A stretch of 64,000 nucleotides of DNA from Anastrepha obliqua (GCF_027943255.1 NC_072895.1:80788001-80852000), one strand, 5' to 3'. Numbered from the stretch's first letter, positions 30,409 through 41,171 are shown. Numbers and translations: made by a program. Notes: generated by a model not told the origin, from the sequence alone.

Positions 30409-31676
30409 TGAATAAGTTCGTGCGGTTTTACAACAGATGGCGTAACTTGATTATTATTCCACCGATCCACATTTCCAAACATTCATTGGAGAGCTACTGT
30501 CGTAAGGCACAAACGTCAGTATAAGTTTTTTATTTGAAGCGTAAACAACAATATTTTTACCACACTTGAAAATGTCGAATTTCGTGCCAAATAATGTGTT
30601 TTTGCGGGGAATTCTTCTTCATTATTTTAATATGAAGAAAAAAGCAGCCGAAAGTCATCGTATCTTGGTGGAAGTTTATGGTGAGCATGCTCTAGCTGAG
30701 CGAACGTGCCAGAAGTGGTTGGACGCTTTAAAAGTGGTGATTTTGGCTTGGAAGACGAAGAACGCGAGGGTGCGCCGCCAAAGTTCATGGATACCGAATT
30801 GAAGGAATTGCTCGATCAAGATCCGGCTCAAACGCAAGAAGAGGTTGCAAAAACTTTGGGAGTTGATCAATCAACCATTTCCAAACGTTTAAAAGCCATG
30901 GGAATGATTCGAAAGGCAGGCCATTGGGTGCCGTATGAATTGAAGCCAAGAGACGTTGAACGCCGTTTTATGGCATGCGAACAACTGCTTCAACGGCACA
31001 AAAGAAAGGGTTTTTTGCATTGAATTGTGACTGGCGATGAAAAGTGGGTCCATTACGACAATCCAAAACGTCGGGCAACGTATGGATACCCTGGCCATGC
31101 TTCAACATCGACGTCGGCGCAGAATATTCATGGCCTGAAGGTTATGCTGTGTATCTGGTGGGACCAGCTGGGTGTTGTGTATTATGAGCTACTGAAACCG
31201 AATGAAACGATTACGGGGGATGTCTACCGACGACAATTGATGCGTTTGAGCCGAGCACTGCGAGAAAAACGGCCGCAATACGCCGATAGACACGACAAAG
31301 TTATTTTGCAACATGACAATGCTCGGCCACATGTTGCACAAGTGGTCAAAACATACTTAGAAACGCTCAAATGGGATGTCCTACCCCACCCGCCGTATAG
31401 TCCAGACCTTGCGCCATCCGATTACTATCTCTTCCGATCGATGCAACATGGCCTGGCTGACCAGCACTTCCGTAATTACGATGAAGTCAAAAAATGGATC
31501 GATTCGTGGATTGCGGCAAAACCGACCGAATTTTTCACAAAGGGAATCCGTGAATTGCCAGAAAGATGAGAAAAAGTAGTAGTAAGCGATGGACAATACT
31601 TTGAATATTAAATTTGTAACCATTTTACGTCAATAAAGTTTCAAATTTCGAAAAAAAAACCGCATGAACTTATTCA
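30409..31676 (+). mobile_element. Mariner (DD34D) element, 1268 bp, nested
   Basis: The left end tgaataagttcgtgcggttt at 30409 and the right end, reverse-complemented, tgaataagttcatgcggttt from 31676 match except for one base. TA flanks it at 30407-30408 and 31677-31678. The length is typical of mariner. It is the youngest layer of the nest: it interrupts the 3' UTR of the DD41D element. Confidence 0.93.
30572..31569 (+). pseudogene. Mariner transposase, one frameshift and one stop
   Basis: The ATG at 30572 starts MSNFVPNNVFLRGILLHYFN and AAESHRILVEVYGEHALAER; a frameshift near 30722 moves to RFKSGDFGLEDEEREGAPPK, HTH LGVDQSTISKRLKAMGMI and KRKGFLH, then TGA (31021-31023) replaces a probable CGA before IVTGDEKWVHYDNPKR (first Asp). 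The rest is open: MLCIWWDQLGVVYYELLKP, LQHDNARPHVAQVV (second Asp) and YSPDLAPSDYYLFRSM (third Asp), with 34 residues between the last two, ending RELPER-stop. Only two lesions, so it decayed recently. N-terminal MS.FVPN and IVTGDEKW resemble mauritiana/mellifera-type mariners. Confidence 0.92.
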
Positions 31677-31715
31677 TAGTCCTATTAGCTTAACTAGTTT
31701 TAAAAATAATTGAAT

Positions 31716-32771
31716 TTAAATGCCCCCATGCTCGTTGACACAAGTGCGGCATCTTAGTAAAACGTTGTTCATTGCTGCTTTGAGAGTTGCGACAGGAATA
31801 GCCGCAATTGTTGCCCGAATGGATTGTTTTAGTTCATCCAAATTTGTTGGCTTTGTTTTATAAACTTCTTGTTTACATAAACCCCACAAGAAAAAGTCAG
31901 GTGCAGTAAGGTCAGGCGACCTGGGGGGCCAATGAAATTCGGAGTTTCTTGAAATCAGTTTATTGGGAAATTTTCGTCGCAACTCTGTTATAACAGTCTG
32001 GGCTATGTGAGACGTTGCCCCATCTTGTTGAAACCACACAGAGTTGAAAGGAATTCTCTTTCGGCGTAGTTCTGGATAGAAAAATTCTTTCAGCATTTTC
32101 AAATAACGGTCTCCAGTAACCGTAACGGTGTGACTATTTTCTTCAAAAAAATAAGGCCCGACAATACAGCGTGAAGAAACCGCACACCACACTGTCACGC
32201 GAAGAGGATGCAATTCCGTCTCGTAGAGTATCTGTGGGTTAGAAGTACTCCATATTCGAAAATTTTGTTTATTCACATTGCCGTTTAAATCGAAATGGGC
32301 CTCATCAGACATGAAAAGGCAGTTTAACATGTTTTGGTCTTCTTCCACCATTTGCAGGATCTTCTGGCAAAATTCCAAGCGAATCGGCAAGTCTGCTGCG
32401 TTCAGTTTGTTAACCATTTGAATTTTGTAGGGAAATAAGTCTAAATCTTTGTGCATTATTGTTTGCAAAGACTGTCGGCTGACACCAAGTTGAGCAGATA
32501 AGGTTCTTGTTGAAACCCTTGGATTGCTTTGTATAGCTGCAGCTACAGCAGCGATCGTTTCCTCCGTCCGAACTGGTGGGTTTCGATGATAAGGCCTTCT
32601 TGCGACTGTTCCTTGCTCAGCAAAATTATTCACCAGTCTCATTATGGTCCAGCTGCTCGGGGGATCGCCGCCAAACATCCGCCTGTACTCTCTCTGTACC
32701 AAAACTACGGACTCCAGTGCGTGATAGCGGCGGACTATCCAAATTCTTGTTTGCGTGTCCCAGTTATCCAT
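31716..32771 (-). CDS. DD41D transposase, 351 aa, C-terminally truncated by one base
   Basis: The ATG (complement of 32769-32771) opens MDNWDTQTRIWIVRRYHALE. The N-terminal DNA-binding region runs to about residue 110, and the bridging segment MHKDLDLFPYKIQMVNKL, lost in the copy at 11605, is present. The catalytic Asp residues lie in SDEAHFDLNG, FQQDGATSH and LTAPDFFLW, with 41 residues between the last two. The frame ends CVNEHGGI-stop because a run of six G in the sister copy is five here, removing about nine residues (the sister ends HLNSIIFKTS). It may bind and cut element ends in the nucleus; whether the tail is required is unknown. The mariner lies just beyond the stop. Confidence 0.9.
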   Translation of the reverse strand: MDNWDTQTRIWIVRRYHALESVVLVQREYRRMFGGDPPSSWTIMRLVNNFAEQGTVARRPYHRNPPVRTEETIAAVAAAIQSNPRVSTRTLSAQLGVSRQSLQTIMHKDLDLFPYKIQMVNKLNAADLPIRLEFCQKILQMVEEDQNMLNCLFMSDEAHFDLNGNVNKQNFRIWSTSNPQILYETELHPLRVTVWCAVSSRCIVGPYFFEENSHTVTVTGDRYLKMLKEFFYPELRRKRIPFNSVWFQQDGATSHIAQTVITELRRKFPNKLISRNSEFHWPPRSPDLTAPDFFLWGLCKQEVYKTKPTNLDELKQSIRATIAAIPVATLKAAMNNVLLRCRTCVNEHGGI

Positions 32772-33156
32772 TTTAATAAATTTTAAAGATCAATCTGCAA
32801 ATTAAAACAAAAATAGAACAGATAACTTAAAAAGAAAAAAAGTTATTCAATTTTTTTTGGTAGCGGCTTTCATCAGCCACCCTGTAAAACAAACTTTTTT
32901 TTTTTTACAACCCTGTTCAGTTCTGTCTTACATTTACTGACTAATTTCTAAGAGCAGCGTGGGTCAGCAAAGGCTCTTGGTGCAGCTTGACTGCCACTAC
33001 AAATCCCAATTATTTATTATTTTATTTACTTTATTTATTTTAAAGAGGTGCATCTATCTTCTAATGCAAATAAAACTTACTTTCATATTTAATATCTCAC
33101 ATCTAATATCACCAGTTCCAAACTCAGTGTAGGCAAGAAACATCAAAAGATAGAAA

Positions 33157-33363
33157 AGGTGTTTTCTAATAGCGGTCACCCCTACGCACGCAATGGCAAA
33201 CCTCCGAATGTATTTCTCCTCTAAAAAGCTCCTAATAAAACACCATCTGCCGTTCGGAATCGGCTTCAAACTGTAGGTCTCCCCAATTGTGGAAAAATGC
33301 ACACCACAAATTGGACGAAGAGCTCGACTAAACACCTGACAGAGGTGTACGTCCCATTTATGT
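33157..33363 (+). repeat. SINE, 5'-truncated
   Basis: Matches the SINE body from ttttctaatagcggtcaccc through gccgttcggaatcggcttca to cagaggtgtacgtcccattt. The tRNA-like head is missing. The tail is a T/A-rich run. Confidence 0.8.
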
Positions 33364-33369
33364 ATTTAT

Positions 33370-34045
33370 TTTTATTTATTTATCGCCAATTGCTTGTAAG
33401 GAAAATATAAATCAAGGGAACTGGTGTAATTTGATATCCGAACGATGCATCACTGTAGATTTTGATAGGTTTTCCTTACAGGGCACGGTCAGTATATAAG
33501 TACTTTAACTCGCTTTATAAGTACATAAATTATATGTAACATATTTTGCGTGTGCTATACTGTTATTGACCTCGTTTTCAAGCTTATGGCTTCCTGTTCC
33601 GTCAAACTTTTTCATACAGCTGCCTGAAATGCAAATATTCGGCACACACACAGAATGAAACTCAAGTAGCAGATGCTGAACTTATAGAGCTATACGCATA
33701 CATATATACATAAGTACTTAAATGCATGTCGGTACTTGAAAGCGAACTGAATGTTGCTGAGTTGGATTCTTCTTTGTGAAAAACCCTTTGAGTTTGACTT
33801 TGCTTAAAACTCAAAGCTTTTGATTACACTTTTAATTAAATAAGTCTAATTTAAAGAAATATTTTAGGATATGTTAAATTTGGCTAAATTGCCACTTATC
33901 ACATTCATTTATCACTAATTTTAAACATATTTGCAACTTGTTGGAATTAAGCGCAATATGATTTTTTTTGTAAAAAAAAAATACCTTAATTGTAAAGAAA
34001 AAAGAAATGTTTTTTATTAAATATGAAATATAATAGATACAATGA
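33370..34045. other. No recognisable feature
   Basis: AT-rich DNA with no coding resemblance. Confidence 0.45.
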
Positions 34046-34049
34046 AGTT

Positions 34050-34235
34050 TTAAATACAACATCATTTCAACGACCTCCACGGATCCTATAGCAGGAACGA
34101 TACCCCCGAATACAATTTTCGAGCACCTTACCACTGCATGGGGTGAGACGTCTATTATTCTATGTCTATTATTGGCTATTAAAGCATAAAGGGAGTCTGC
34201 TGTCCTCACATAGACTAATGGCTTCAAATAAACCT
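34050..34235 (-). CDS. Possible internal exon, unrecognised
   Basis: On the minus strand a strong acceptor (ctaatttttgtag, with a branch-like ttaactaat before it) is followed from 34235 by VYLKPLVYVRTADSLYALIA, NNRHRIIDVSPHAVVRCSKI and VFGGIVPAIGSVEVVEMML. Composition is that of a folded protein, unlike the surrounding DNA. A donor is not clear. I do not recognise the family; it may be a host exon, a captured exon or a transposon piece. Confidence 0.3.
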
Positions 34236-34239
34236 ACAA

Positions 34240-34560
34240 AAATTAGTTAATGTTAATTCACTACATCTTAGGGGTCATTGAATGTTAGAATTGTTTGAAA
34301 TTATTGAAATAAGATGTTATCATAATCAACTTCTTCCAATTTTGGTCACAAAAACTTGTTTATCATTTAATTAAGCTTCATTTTGGAAGAAGTAAGTGCA
34401 ATAATTCCACCACACAAAACCTCAACAAATAAACAGGTGATTGAGATGGCTGTTTGTGAATAAATTGTTGATTTTCTACACCTCAAAACCGACAGTGTAT
34501 TTTATTCGCCGTATAGCCTCATCTTTATCATTCTCAAGCTAGTCTAAGACAAAATCGGCA
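34240..34560. other. No recognisable feature
   Basis: AT-rich; may include the 5' part of the Tc1-like element that follows. Confidence 0.4.
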
Positions 34561-34639
34561 AATTCAGGACATTTAAAATGATGCGATGGCTTCAGTTTTT
34601 TAGCGACCACAACTGTATGGGGATGTAAGCTCAAAGTCT

Positions 34640-35260
34640 TTCTTACACAACCGGCAACAGACAACCCAAATTTATGAGAACGTCTTGGAATCGAAAAATT
34701 CCGATCTTCAGCATCTTCATGAGAAAATTTTCACCGTTGAAGCAATTTTTAATAAACAAAACGACTGCGGTAAAAACGACTGACGACGTAAAAAATGTCA
34801 TTCCAGGGATACAGCGTGGCTACCATCCAGCCTACGTAATGGTTTGGTGGGGCATGTCTGATAAAAGCGTTACATCTCTTCATTTCGGCCAAAAAGGGAT
34901 TAAGACCGTGGCAAAAGTGTACCAGAAGGATATCTTAGAAGGTATGGTGAAACAGGTGAACAGTACTCACCTCGATAGAGCGCATTGGATCTTCCATAAT
35001 GCTCCCGCCCATAAGGCAAAAACCACTCAACAGTGGCTAAAAAACAATATTTCTGGGTTCATAGCCTCAGAAGATTGGCCGTCTGGAAGTCTCGATCTGA
35101 ATTCATTGGCCTGTTGAAGACCTCACAGAAATTTGGAGAGTGTCAAACAATCTTTGGTTCGAGCAGCGACGTCAACACCCAACACCCATGGAAACCGTCC
35201 GTCCTGCAATAGCTGAATGGCCTATTGATTGAAGGCTTGTGTAAAATAAAATGGTGGATT
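34640..35260 (+). pseudogene. Tc1/mariner-type transposase, catalytic half, decayed
   Basis: A first frame gives HEKIFTVEAIFNKQND, where the usual SDEKIF box has His instead of the first catalytic Asp. A shift leads to VIPGIQRGYHPAYVMVWWGM, LHFGQKGIKTVAKVYQKDIL, HWIFHNAPAHKAKTTQQWLK (the usual QQDSAPAHKA box, with the second Asp block altered) and FIASEDWPSGSLDLNSL. A stop at 35115 and a further decayed stretch follow. Family resemblance is clear (MVWWG, APAHKAKTTQ, EDWPSGSPDLNPLD). No N-terminal domain or ends found. Confidence 0.75.
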
Positions 35261-35419
35261 TTTTAAATAAAAATTATTTTTTTTAATATTTACTTGATTA
35301 AATAAAACTAAATTCATTGAAAAAAGTAATATAATTTCATATCTATAACGGACTTAACTTGTAACAGAGCTTATTTTATTGGAACTCGACATTATGCAGA
35401 GTAAACGAGCGCTTGAAAC

Positions 35420-35580
35420 GAAACAAAATATGTTATATTCCGTTTCCAGGACAGTCGGTTCTACGTTACCGAAACGACCCGGATTTATATCCGGCCAAGG
35501 ACTGTCACTCCAGCAGCATTCCCCGTATGTTGGTAGGGGGAATGTTTATGTTGCTACAACAACAACAACGCTTGAAACGT
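35420..35580 (+). repeat. Dispersed fly repeat ending in CAA run
   Basis: The segment from ggacagtcggttctacgtta through acccggatttatatccggcc to gggaatgtttatgttgctac ends in an acaacaacaacaac run at about 35557. I recognise the phrase as a common dispersed repeat in fly genomes (usually seen in the other orientation, starting gttgttgttgtagcagcat). It is probably the 3' end of a retroelement or SINE; the class is uncertain. Confidence 0.5.
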
Positions 35581-35589
35581 TCAATAATT

Positions 35590-36095
35590 CGACGGGTGAA
35601 CGATTATTAAGTCGATAAACTGACAAAAACACTCATAAGGTTGCAATAGGAGAACGATTATTTTATTAATAAAATTGATTGATTTTTAAAGTTCTTTATG
35701 GCTGAAATCGCAAACATTTCTGAATGCATTAAAAGTAACAGACCATCACACATTAAATATGGCTGAAGCGTTAGGGAGAAATCATATGGCGCTTAATGAG
35801 AACCCTAAATCTTTATTTGTAAAATATAATTAACAACCAACAGTTCCTAATTTTTACATCATATTTTCTGACTTATAGAATTTAATTTTAACATAAATAT
35901 TGAAATTCATAATATTGAGGCTTATAAAGAAACAAACTGTACATACATACGTTTTTCTCTTTCTAGATTGCGAATGATGCAATTTTCGCTGTGAGAAGAT
36001 TCCACACTTAAAACCAACTATGGCAGCTGCGGCTTATGGTTCAGGATTAGTAGTTTTAACTTTTGATTAGCTGTAAGTACAGTCAAGTTATATAA
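35590..36095. other. No recognisable feature
   Basis: AT-rich spacer before the hAT element. Confidence 0.4.
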
Positions 36096-36103
36096 CTATA
36101 TTC

Positions 36104-37401
36104 CAGGGGTGGCCAAACGGTCGATCGCGAGCACTATCGAGTCGACCTACTATTGATAGTTCTGCACTACTGATAGTGTTCGATAGTGCCACCGACAGTT
36201 TTGTTCACACATCACTGAAATAAATTGCGGGTTTATTCATTTGTAGCGTCGCTTGGCTTGTGAAAGTAATTTTGTTGAGTGCAGTGAGAATTGTTTTACT
36301 TAAAATTAAACAAAAAAAAAGCATCATCTTGTATCATTTTCAATCGCCGTTCCGTCACGTTATTTATCCTCTCTTCTACGCAGTACAGCTCTCGTTATCG
36401 CCATTTTCAAGCCCTTAGTTGACGAGGCCTGGTTGACGACAGACTAGCGCGAACCGATATAATTCACGATTCGACTGCATCGCCCCTCATAGGTACCTAC
36501 GCTATGGATAAGTGGTTGAAAAGAAACGCTAAAGGAATATCAAATGAAGAAAGAAATGCTCATGAAGGTTCATCAAATGAAGTAAGATCATATTTTTGAT
36601 ATTTTTACTATTGCAAACGAACCTCTTATAAATCCTACCTATCGATGCCTTTCAAGATAAGGAATTCAGGGAACTTATCTAGAAAATCTAGAAAAACCCC
36701 CCTTGCTTATCTGTTTTCAAGGAATTCAAGGTGGCTGCCTTGATGCTGCCTTGAGCGTTATAGGCCTTGTCGTTGTCTTGACTACATCCTTGATTGTTGT
36801 CACAATATTTCTGCTACTGACTGGAAGCGTCCAGTTAAAAGGATAAGTATTGCAAGCTCTTGAGAGCCCTTACTCGCTCTTATACTTTGAACAAATTATA
36901 AATAAAATATAAAATTAAATTTATACTTATTAAATTTTTAATAAATATAATTTTATTTTGAAAAATGTTGTATTAATTATTGTGATTTATTGTGATGCAA
37001 TGGTAAAATTAAAAATTTTAATGTGTTGAACAACTGTATTCGTGTTTTGGTTCAACATATTTATGTGAGTCAACATTTTCGTACTTAAAACAAACAAAAA
37101 ATAAACATCGTTCTCGCTTGGCAGACGCTCATACATTGGACTCTTTAAGGTTGGCAATTTCCACCTACAAACTTGATTTTGTCTAGTAAAAGATGCTCAG
37201 ACCCAATGCTCACAAGAATGCTCAACTAAATAAGTAGTTTTTTAGAGTAATTTTTATGTTTTTCTTCTTAATAAAATAAAAAGACTACATAATTGTGTAC
37301 TGAACTATGCTGTTTTATTAAGGTTTTCAAGGATCTACCAATCCCACAGGGTGTCGTCAGTGAACAGTAGATCTTGGGTCTAATCAAGTTGGCCATCCCT
37401 G
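36104..37401 (+). mobile_element. Non-autonomous hAT element, 1298 bp, with perfect 8-bp target duplication
   Basis: The left end caggggtggccaaacgg and the right end, reverse-complemented, cagggatggccaacttg are hAT-type inverted repeats. Both sides carry the identical 8 bases ctatattc (36096-36103 and 37402-37409), the target duplication size of hAT transposases. Inside, one short N-terminal exon of a transposase remains and the rest is non-coding, so the element depends on an intact relative. Confidence 0.93.
36504..36581 (+). pseudogene. hAT transposase first-exon remnant
   Basis: The ATG at 36504 opens MDKWLKRNAKGISNEERNAH and EGSSNEV, like the starts of GTF2IRD2-type hAT transposases (MD.WLKR). 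A plausible splice donor (gaa|gtaaga) lies at 36582. No zinc finger, RNase H-like catalytic core or dimerisation domain follows, so the gene was deleted internally. Confidence 0.6.
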
Positions 37402-37409
37402 CTATATTC

Positions 37410-38985
37410 GGTACGAATGTAACTAAATGCCAAAGAATTTAACTACATTTTTTAATTTTAACTAAAGAAATGTTTATGGTTTTTCAAAAAACAAAAAAAA
37501 ATTCTCAAGGAATAATTATTTAATTCGCTAGCTAAATTGAGTATTGAAATATTATTCTTCAGACCTTTTGCTTTCAAATACGATTTGACTAAATATTCAG
37601 TCATTATTTGGATAATTTCTTTTCGCTCGGCAATTAAAAATTGTATTAACGGTACTATCACTTTTAAAACAAGCAACCTTTCCGCCCTAATGATGGCACA
37701 ATGCATTTTGGGGGAGAATGAAGCTAAAATGTACTTTTTTCAATTCATTTATTTTTAAGAATTTTAGGAGAAAAAAGTAATAAATTTACAGTATATCCAC
37801 ACAAATTGACTTATGGCATTTATCGCAACTATTTTTTGTTTTGTTTGTTGTTTTTATTCTCTACACTTCTCTTTTTCCGTACTGGCGGATGGTTTTGGTA
37901 CTTCGGTACTCGAAGGTGTATTGCAGATAATGGCGCAAAATTAATCATCCAATTTTGTTTCTGAATAATATTTTAAATAAATAAAAAAAAAAATGATTTT
38001 GCGTAATGGAAATCTTAATTTTGAACTTTACGCGCTCAATTGCTTGTCTGTTTGTGTATTAAAGCATTATCACAAACATCAATATCATTCACCATTTACG
38101 AAAATCAAAAATCTTTCTATAGTGTGATTAATTTTGTGCTACCTTGCAGTTCCTTTGGCACATGTAATTTTTGGACAAGTTAATATCTAATTCATGTAGA
38201 ACCCAGTTCACTGCAGTAATTCTTTTTTTCGGAATCCAATCAGAGCAAACTTGAGTGACATGGAAATAATACATACATTACATTACAGAAGTCTGCCACT
38301 GGTCAAATATTATTATTTCGCAACTAAAAAGTACGTTGTCACAAGAGGGATTGAATTGAGCAGCACAGCTTTATCTTTGGAACATTAAGTGTAAATATTA
38401 AAAAAAAATTGCTTGTATTTATATGTTTTTTTTTTATTGTTTTACTTTTGTGCGACCGAATATCTTAATTTGTTTCATTGCGATTTGGCTCAGTTTGTTT
38501 GAATTACAGCAAAAGATGACTATCTGTTTTATTATACTATAATTTTTATCAACATCATTGAAATTTTTTTTCCTTTATGCGCCCTTACGTAGTTATGTAT
38601 CTCAATAAGTATTTCATTTTTAAGTTTTACGCAATTTCCTGAAATAAGATATATCCAGAACCCCTATAAATACTTACTAATTTTATATATTTATATTTAT
38701 GAGAGGATTTTATGCGAATTCAGTAGCGTTTTTTGCGGCAGGACGGCTTTAATAGCCTACGCCACAGAGGAGCTTTCAAAGAAATTCGTAGTTGATATCA
38801 AAGCTTAAAGCAAGACTTTTAAAACAATCCTGATTTTTATAACTTAAGTGTTTTGCTCGATACTTGAATGTACGCGATAAGATAATACCAGAAACAAGTA
38901 AAAGTGTCGATATCAAAGTAGTATCGAATAGTATCACGACTGCTATAAACGCACAAATCGTCATTGGTTTATAGTTTTTTGCGAT
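37410..38985. other. No recognisable feature
   Basis: AT-rich DNA. A minus-strand frame of 82 codons at 37458-37706 has no family resemblance that I can name. Confidence 0.45.
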
Positions 38986-38989
38986 ATAA

Positions 38990-39640
38990 CTTAGAGAAAT
39001 ATGTAGGCCTCTACTTTTTGTTCCATTAATTAATGATATTAGTACGTATGTTTTTGTTTTTCGTTGCCATTTTTCTTTTATATGCTGATGATTTGAAAAT
39101 ATTTTCTGCGATTAGAAAAACTGAGGATGTTGCTATGCTGCAAACGAAAATTAATGCTATCATTCGCTGGTGCAGTAACTCTGCCATGTCTCTAAATATC
39201 AAAAAAATGTGTTAATGTCACTTTCGCCAGAATTCAAAATGGTTTTCAACCACGTCATAGTATTGCTAACACTTTACTTCAATCTGCTTATAAATTCAAA
39301 GATCTAGGTGTGGTCTTTGACTACCATTTTTCATTCGCTAGTCACATTGACTTTGTTGTCTCCACTTCTTACTCAACCCTAGGTTTTATACGGCGTAATA
39401 GCTCGATATTCTAATTAAGGGAGAAATTCATTACCCATCCCTATTACGTAGCATTCACTTTCTTATTCCTACACAATACTTACCCATTTCATTTAAAATT
39501 TCCTAACCCGAATTATGCGTGTAATGCTCCTATTGCCTGCGTTCGAAGAGAATTCCATGAGATCTTGAATTTTATTCCGCCTGACTTTTCGGTTTCAAAG
39601 AATGAATTTTATAAATTTCTAAACTTTTTATTTATTTATT
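38990..39640 (+). pseudogene. CR1/jockey-like LINE reverse transcriptase fragment
   Basis: The frame reads LYADDLKIFSAIRKTEDVAM, INAIIRWCSNSAMSLNIKK (catalytic YADD box intact and the following helix), then in other frames NTLLQSAYKFKDLGVVFDYH, ASHIDFVVSTSYSTLGFIRR and NYACNAPIACVRREFHEIL. The order is right, but three or more frameshifts and a stop break it. It is the same family as the minus-strand end at 8455-9110. The 5' part is missing. Confidence 0.72.
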
Positions 39641-39719
39641 TAATAATTACTGCAGTAATTTGATCTCATATTAAAAAACAGTAATCATGTTTTAGACTTG
39701 AAATAAATGACATAAACGC

Positions 39720-40560
39720 ATAGCTTGCGTAGTTTCGTTCAGCATCATTGCATTGCCTGCTTGTACTTCGCATCCATCAAACCCAATGAAACGTCTCTGC
39801 GTGTCTTATATAATATCTGCATTCCTTCTGCTGCTGTCGTTCGGATTAAAAAACATATGTATGCTGCACGTGTAAATAAAATCTTCACACTGCTTGCCAT
39901 TTACTTCGAACGCCTTTGTAACTGGGCTATCTACTATGCGATCACCATCAAAAGCTATAACTGTCGTTGTCTTTTTGCATTCAGTAGCGTTGTGCTCTAT
40001 TTTGGAGCATGTGGTTTCCGTTGTGGTTGCGCAGATATGTGCTAGTGTTCATTGCAGTTATAGCATTTAATTTGACCAGTAGACTTAGCGTTAAATTTCG
40101 GTTCGACTTTCGGAGATTGTTATACCGACGTTGTACTCATGCCAATCAATGCAGTATTACTTGCAACCTTCAAGTGATGCAACCTTAATGATGTCAACAA
40201 ATCACTGCATAACCTAAATTTGAATGCCGCTAACATCTTTGACAATGTGCTATCAACTAATCCCCTAATAATATGCGTAATGATATATTCCTCGTCAATG
40301 GAATTTTACCTACACAATGTCAACATTACGTAATATTACTCAATATAATCCTGGGTGTTTTTATTGGTTGTCGTGGTAAGGACCATACATTTTCTGGAGG
40401 CATCGCAACTGGAGTAGCGCTTTCATAACGACCATCGTTTCTTTCAGCCCCGCAATTTGAGCTTGCAACCCGGAATTTTCTTCTCATTCCTCCGAGTTGA
40501 TTTCATCTGTTCCTAGCACTTCTTGGAGCTTCGGCACTTTGTGAGTTACTTTTAGCGTAG
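39720..40560 (-). pseudogene. Retroelement gag-like remnant with zinc knuckles (uncertain)
   Basis: The minus strand reads VPKLQEVLGTDEIN in one frame, IKCYNCNEH-stop-H in another, and KIEHNATECKKT in a third. These resemble two CCHC zinc knuckles of a Ty3/gypsy-type gag with lost residues. No protease, reverse transcriptase or long terminal repeat was found. The stretch is less AT-rich than its surroundings. The call rests on the two knuckle remnants only. Confidence 0.35.
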
Positions 40561-40564
40561 TTAA

Positions 40565-41165
40565 TTTTAACAGATTTAATTCAAACAACCCTTAACTTTT
40601 TTTATGTGACCGGTCGTTACAAACTCTCGCTGTGCAATGCCGTGTATTTCGCGGTTTTCCCCACAAGTAGTGAAGCCTTTGCACTCCCTTTGTTTACATG
40701 ATCGCCGTCGTCATAAAATTTATGCTGCAAACAGTGACCGACGTATCGTAGTCCCTTACCGCAGCCCCTAGAGAGCACAAAATGTTGTCTTGTATTTATT
40801 TCAGATTTGTCAATTGAAAGTAAAACGCAGGCATTTGTGGCTAATAATAAATGGGTGAATATTTTCGCTTTGATAGTTAGATTGCTACTGTGTATGCATC
40901 TTCTTCTACGCACATACATATGTACATATACATATATAAATATTTGTGTATTTCCTAGTATAATTTTAATTGCACTAAAACCGTTTCTCTGCTTTCATAA
41001 GGAAGCCACCATAACAGAGCTGGTGAAATTGCAATAAACAAAATCCGCGCCAATATCTGATTTGGCAATGTGAACTAAAGCGTGTAGTTTCTGATTGTTT
41101 CAGCGATGGTTCGGTTTACAGAAATCCAATTAAAATCCCAAATTTTGCAAAACACTTCACACACA
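40565..41165. other. No recognisable feature
   Basis: Unassigned DNA next to the gag-like remnant; no terminal repeats seen. Confidence 0.4.
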
Positions 41166-41171
41166 AATGTA

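Larger units (their letters stand above)
30292..32884 (-). mobile_element. DD41D (rosa-like) element carrying a nested mariner
   Basis: The left end cagggtggatgatgaatttt at 30292 and the right end, reverse-complemented, cagggtggctgatgaaagcc from 32884 are the same terminal inverted repeats as in the copy at 11491, flanked by TA at 30290-30291 and 32885-32886. Without the mariner (30409-31676) it measures about 1.32 kb, as expected. It sits inside the RNase H gene of a LINE on the same strand. Confidence 0.92.
29680..33010 (-). mobile_element. RNase H-type LINE 3' part, split by a nested insertion
   Basis: Two LINE segments (32887-33010 and 29680-30291) read on the minus strand as one RNase H region when the DD41D element between them (30292-32884) is set aside. 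The outer piece gives SGSQAAPRAFADPRC and KTELNRVV; the inner piece continues IWVPGHCGITEKELADKMDN. The TA at the junction is duplicated on both sides of the inserted element. The 5' part of the LINE ends near 33010. Confidence 0.82.

Noticed and set aside
32529..32776. Plus-strand ORFs over the DD41D transposase start
   Set aside because: The same frames occur opposite the other transposase copy at 11590-11847; they are antisense shadows.
37458..37706. 82-codon minus ORF beside the hAT element
   Set aside because: No motif of any family I know and no splice context; kept as unassigned DNA.
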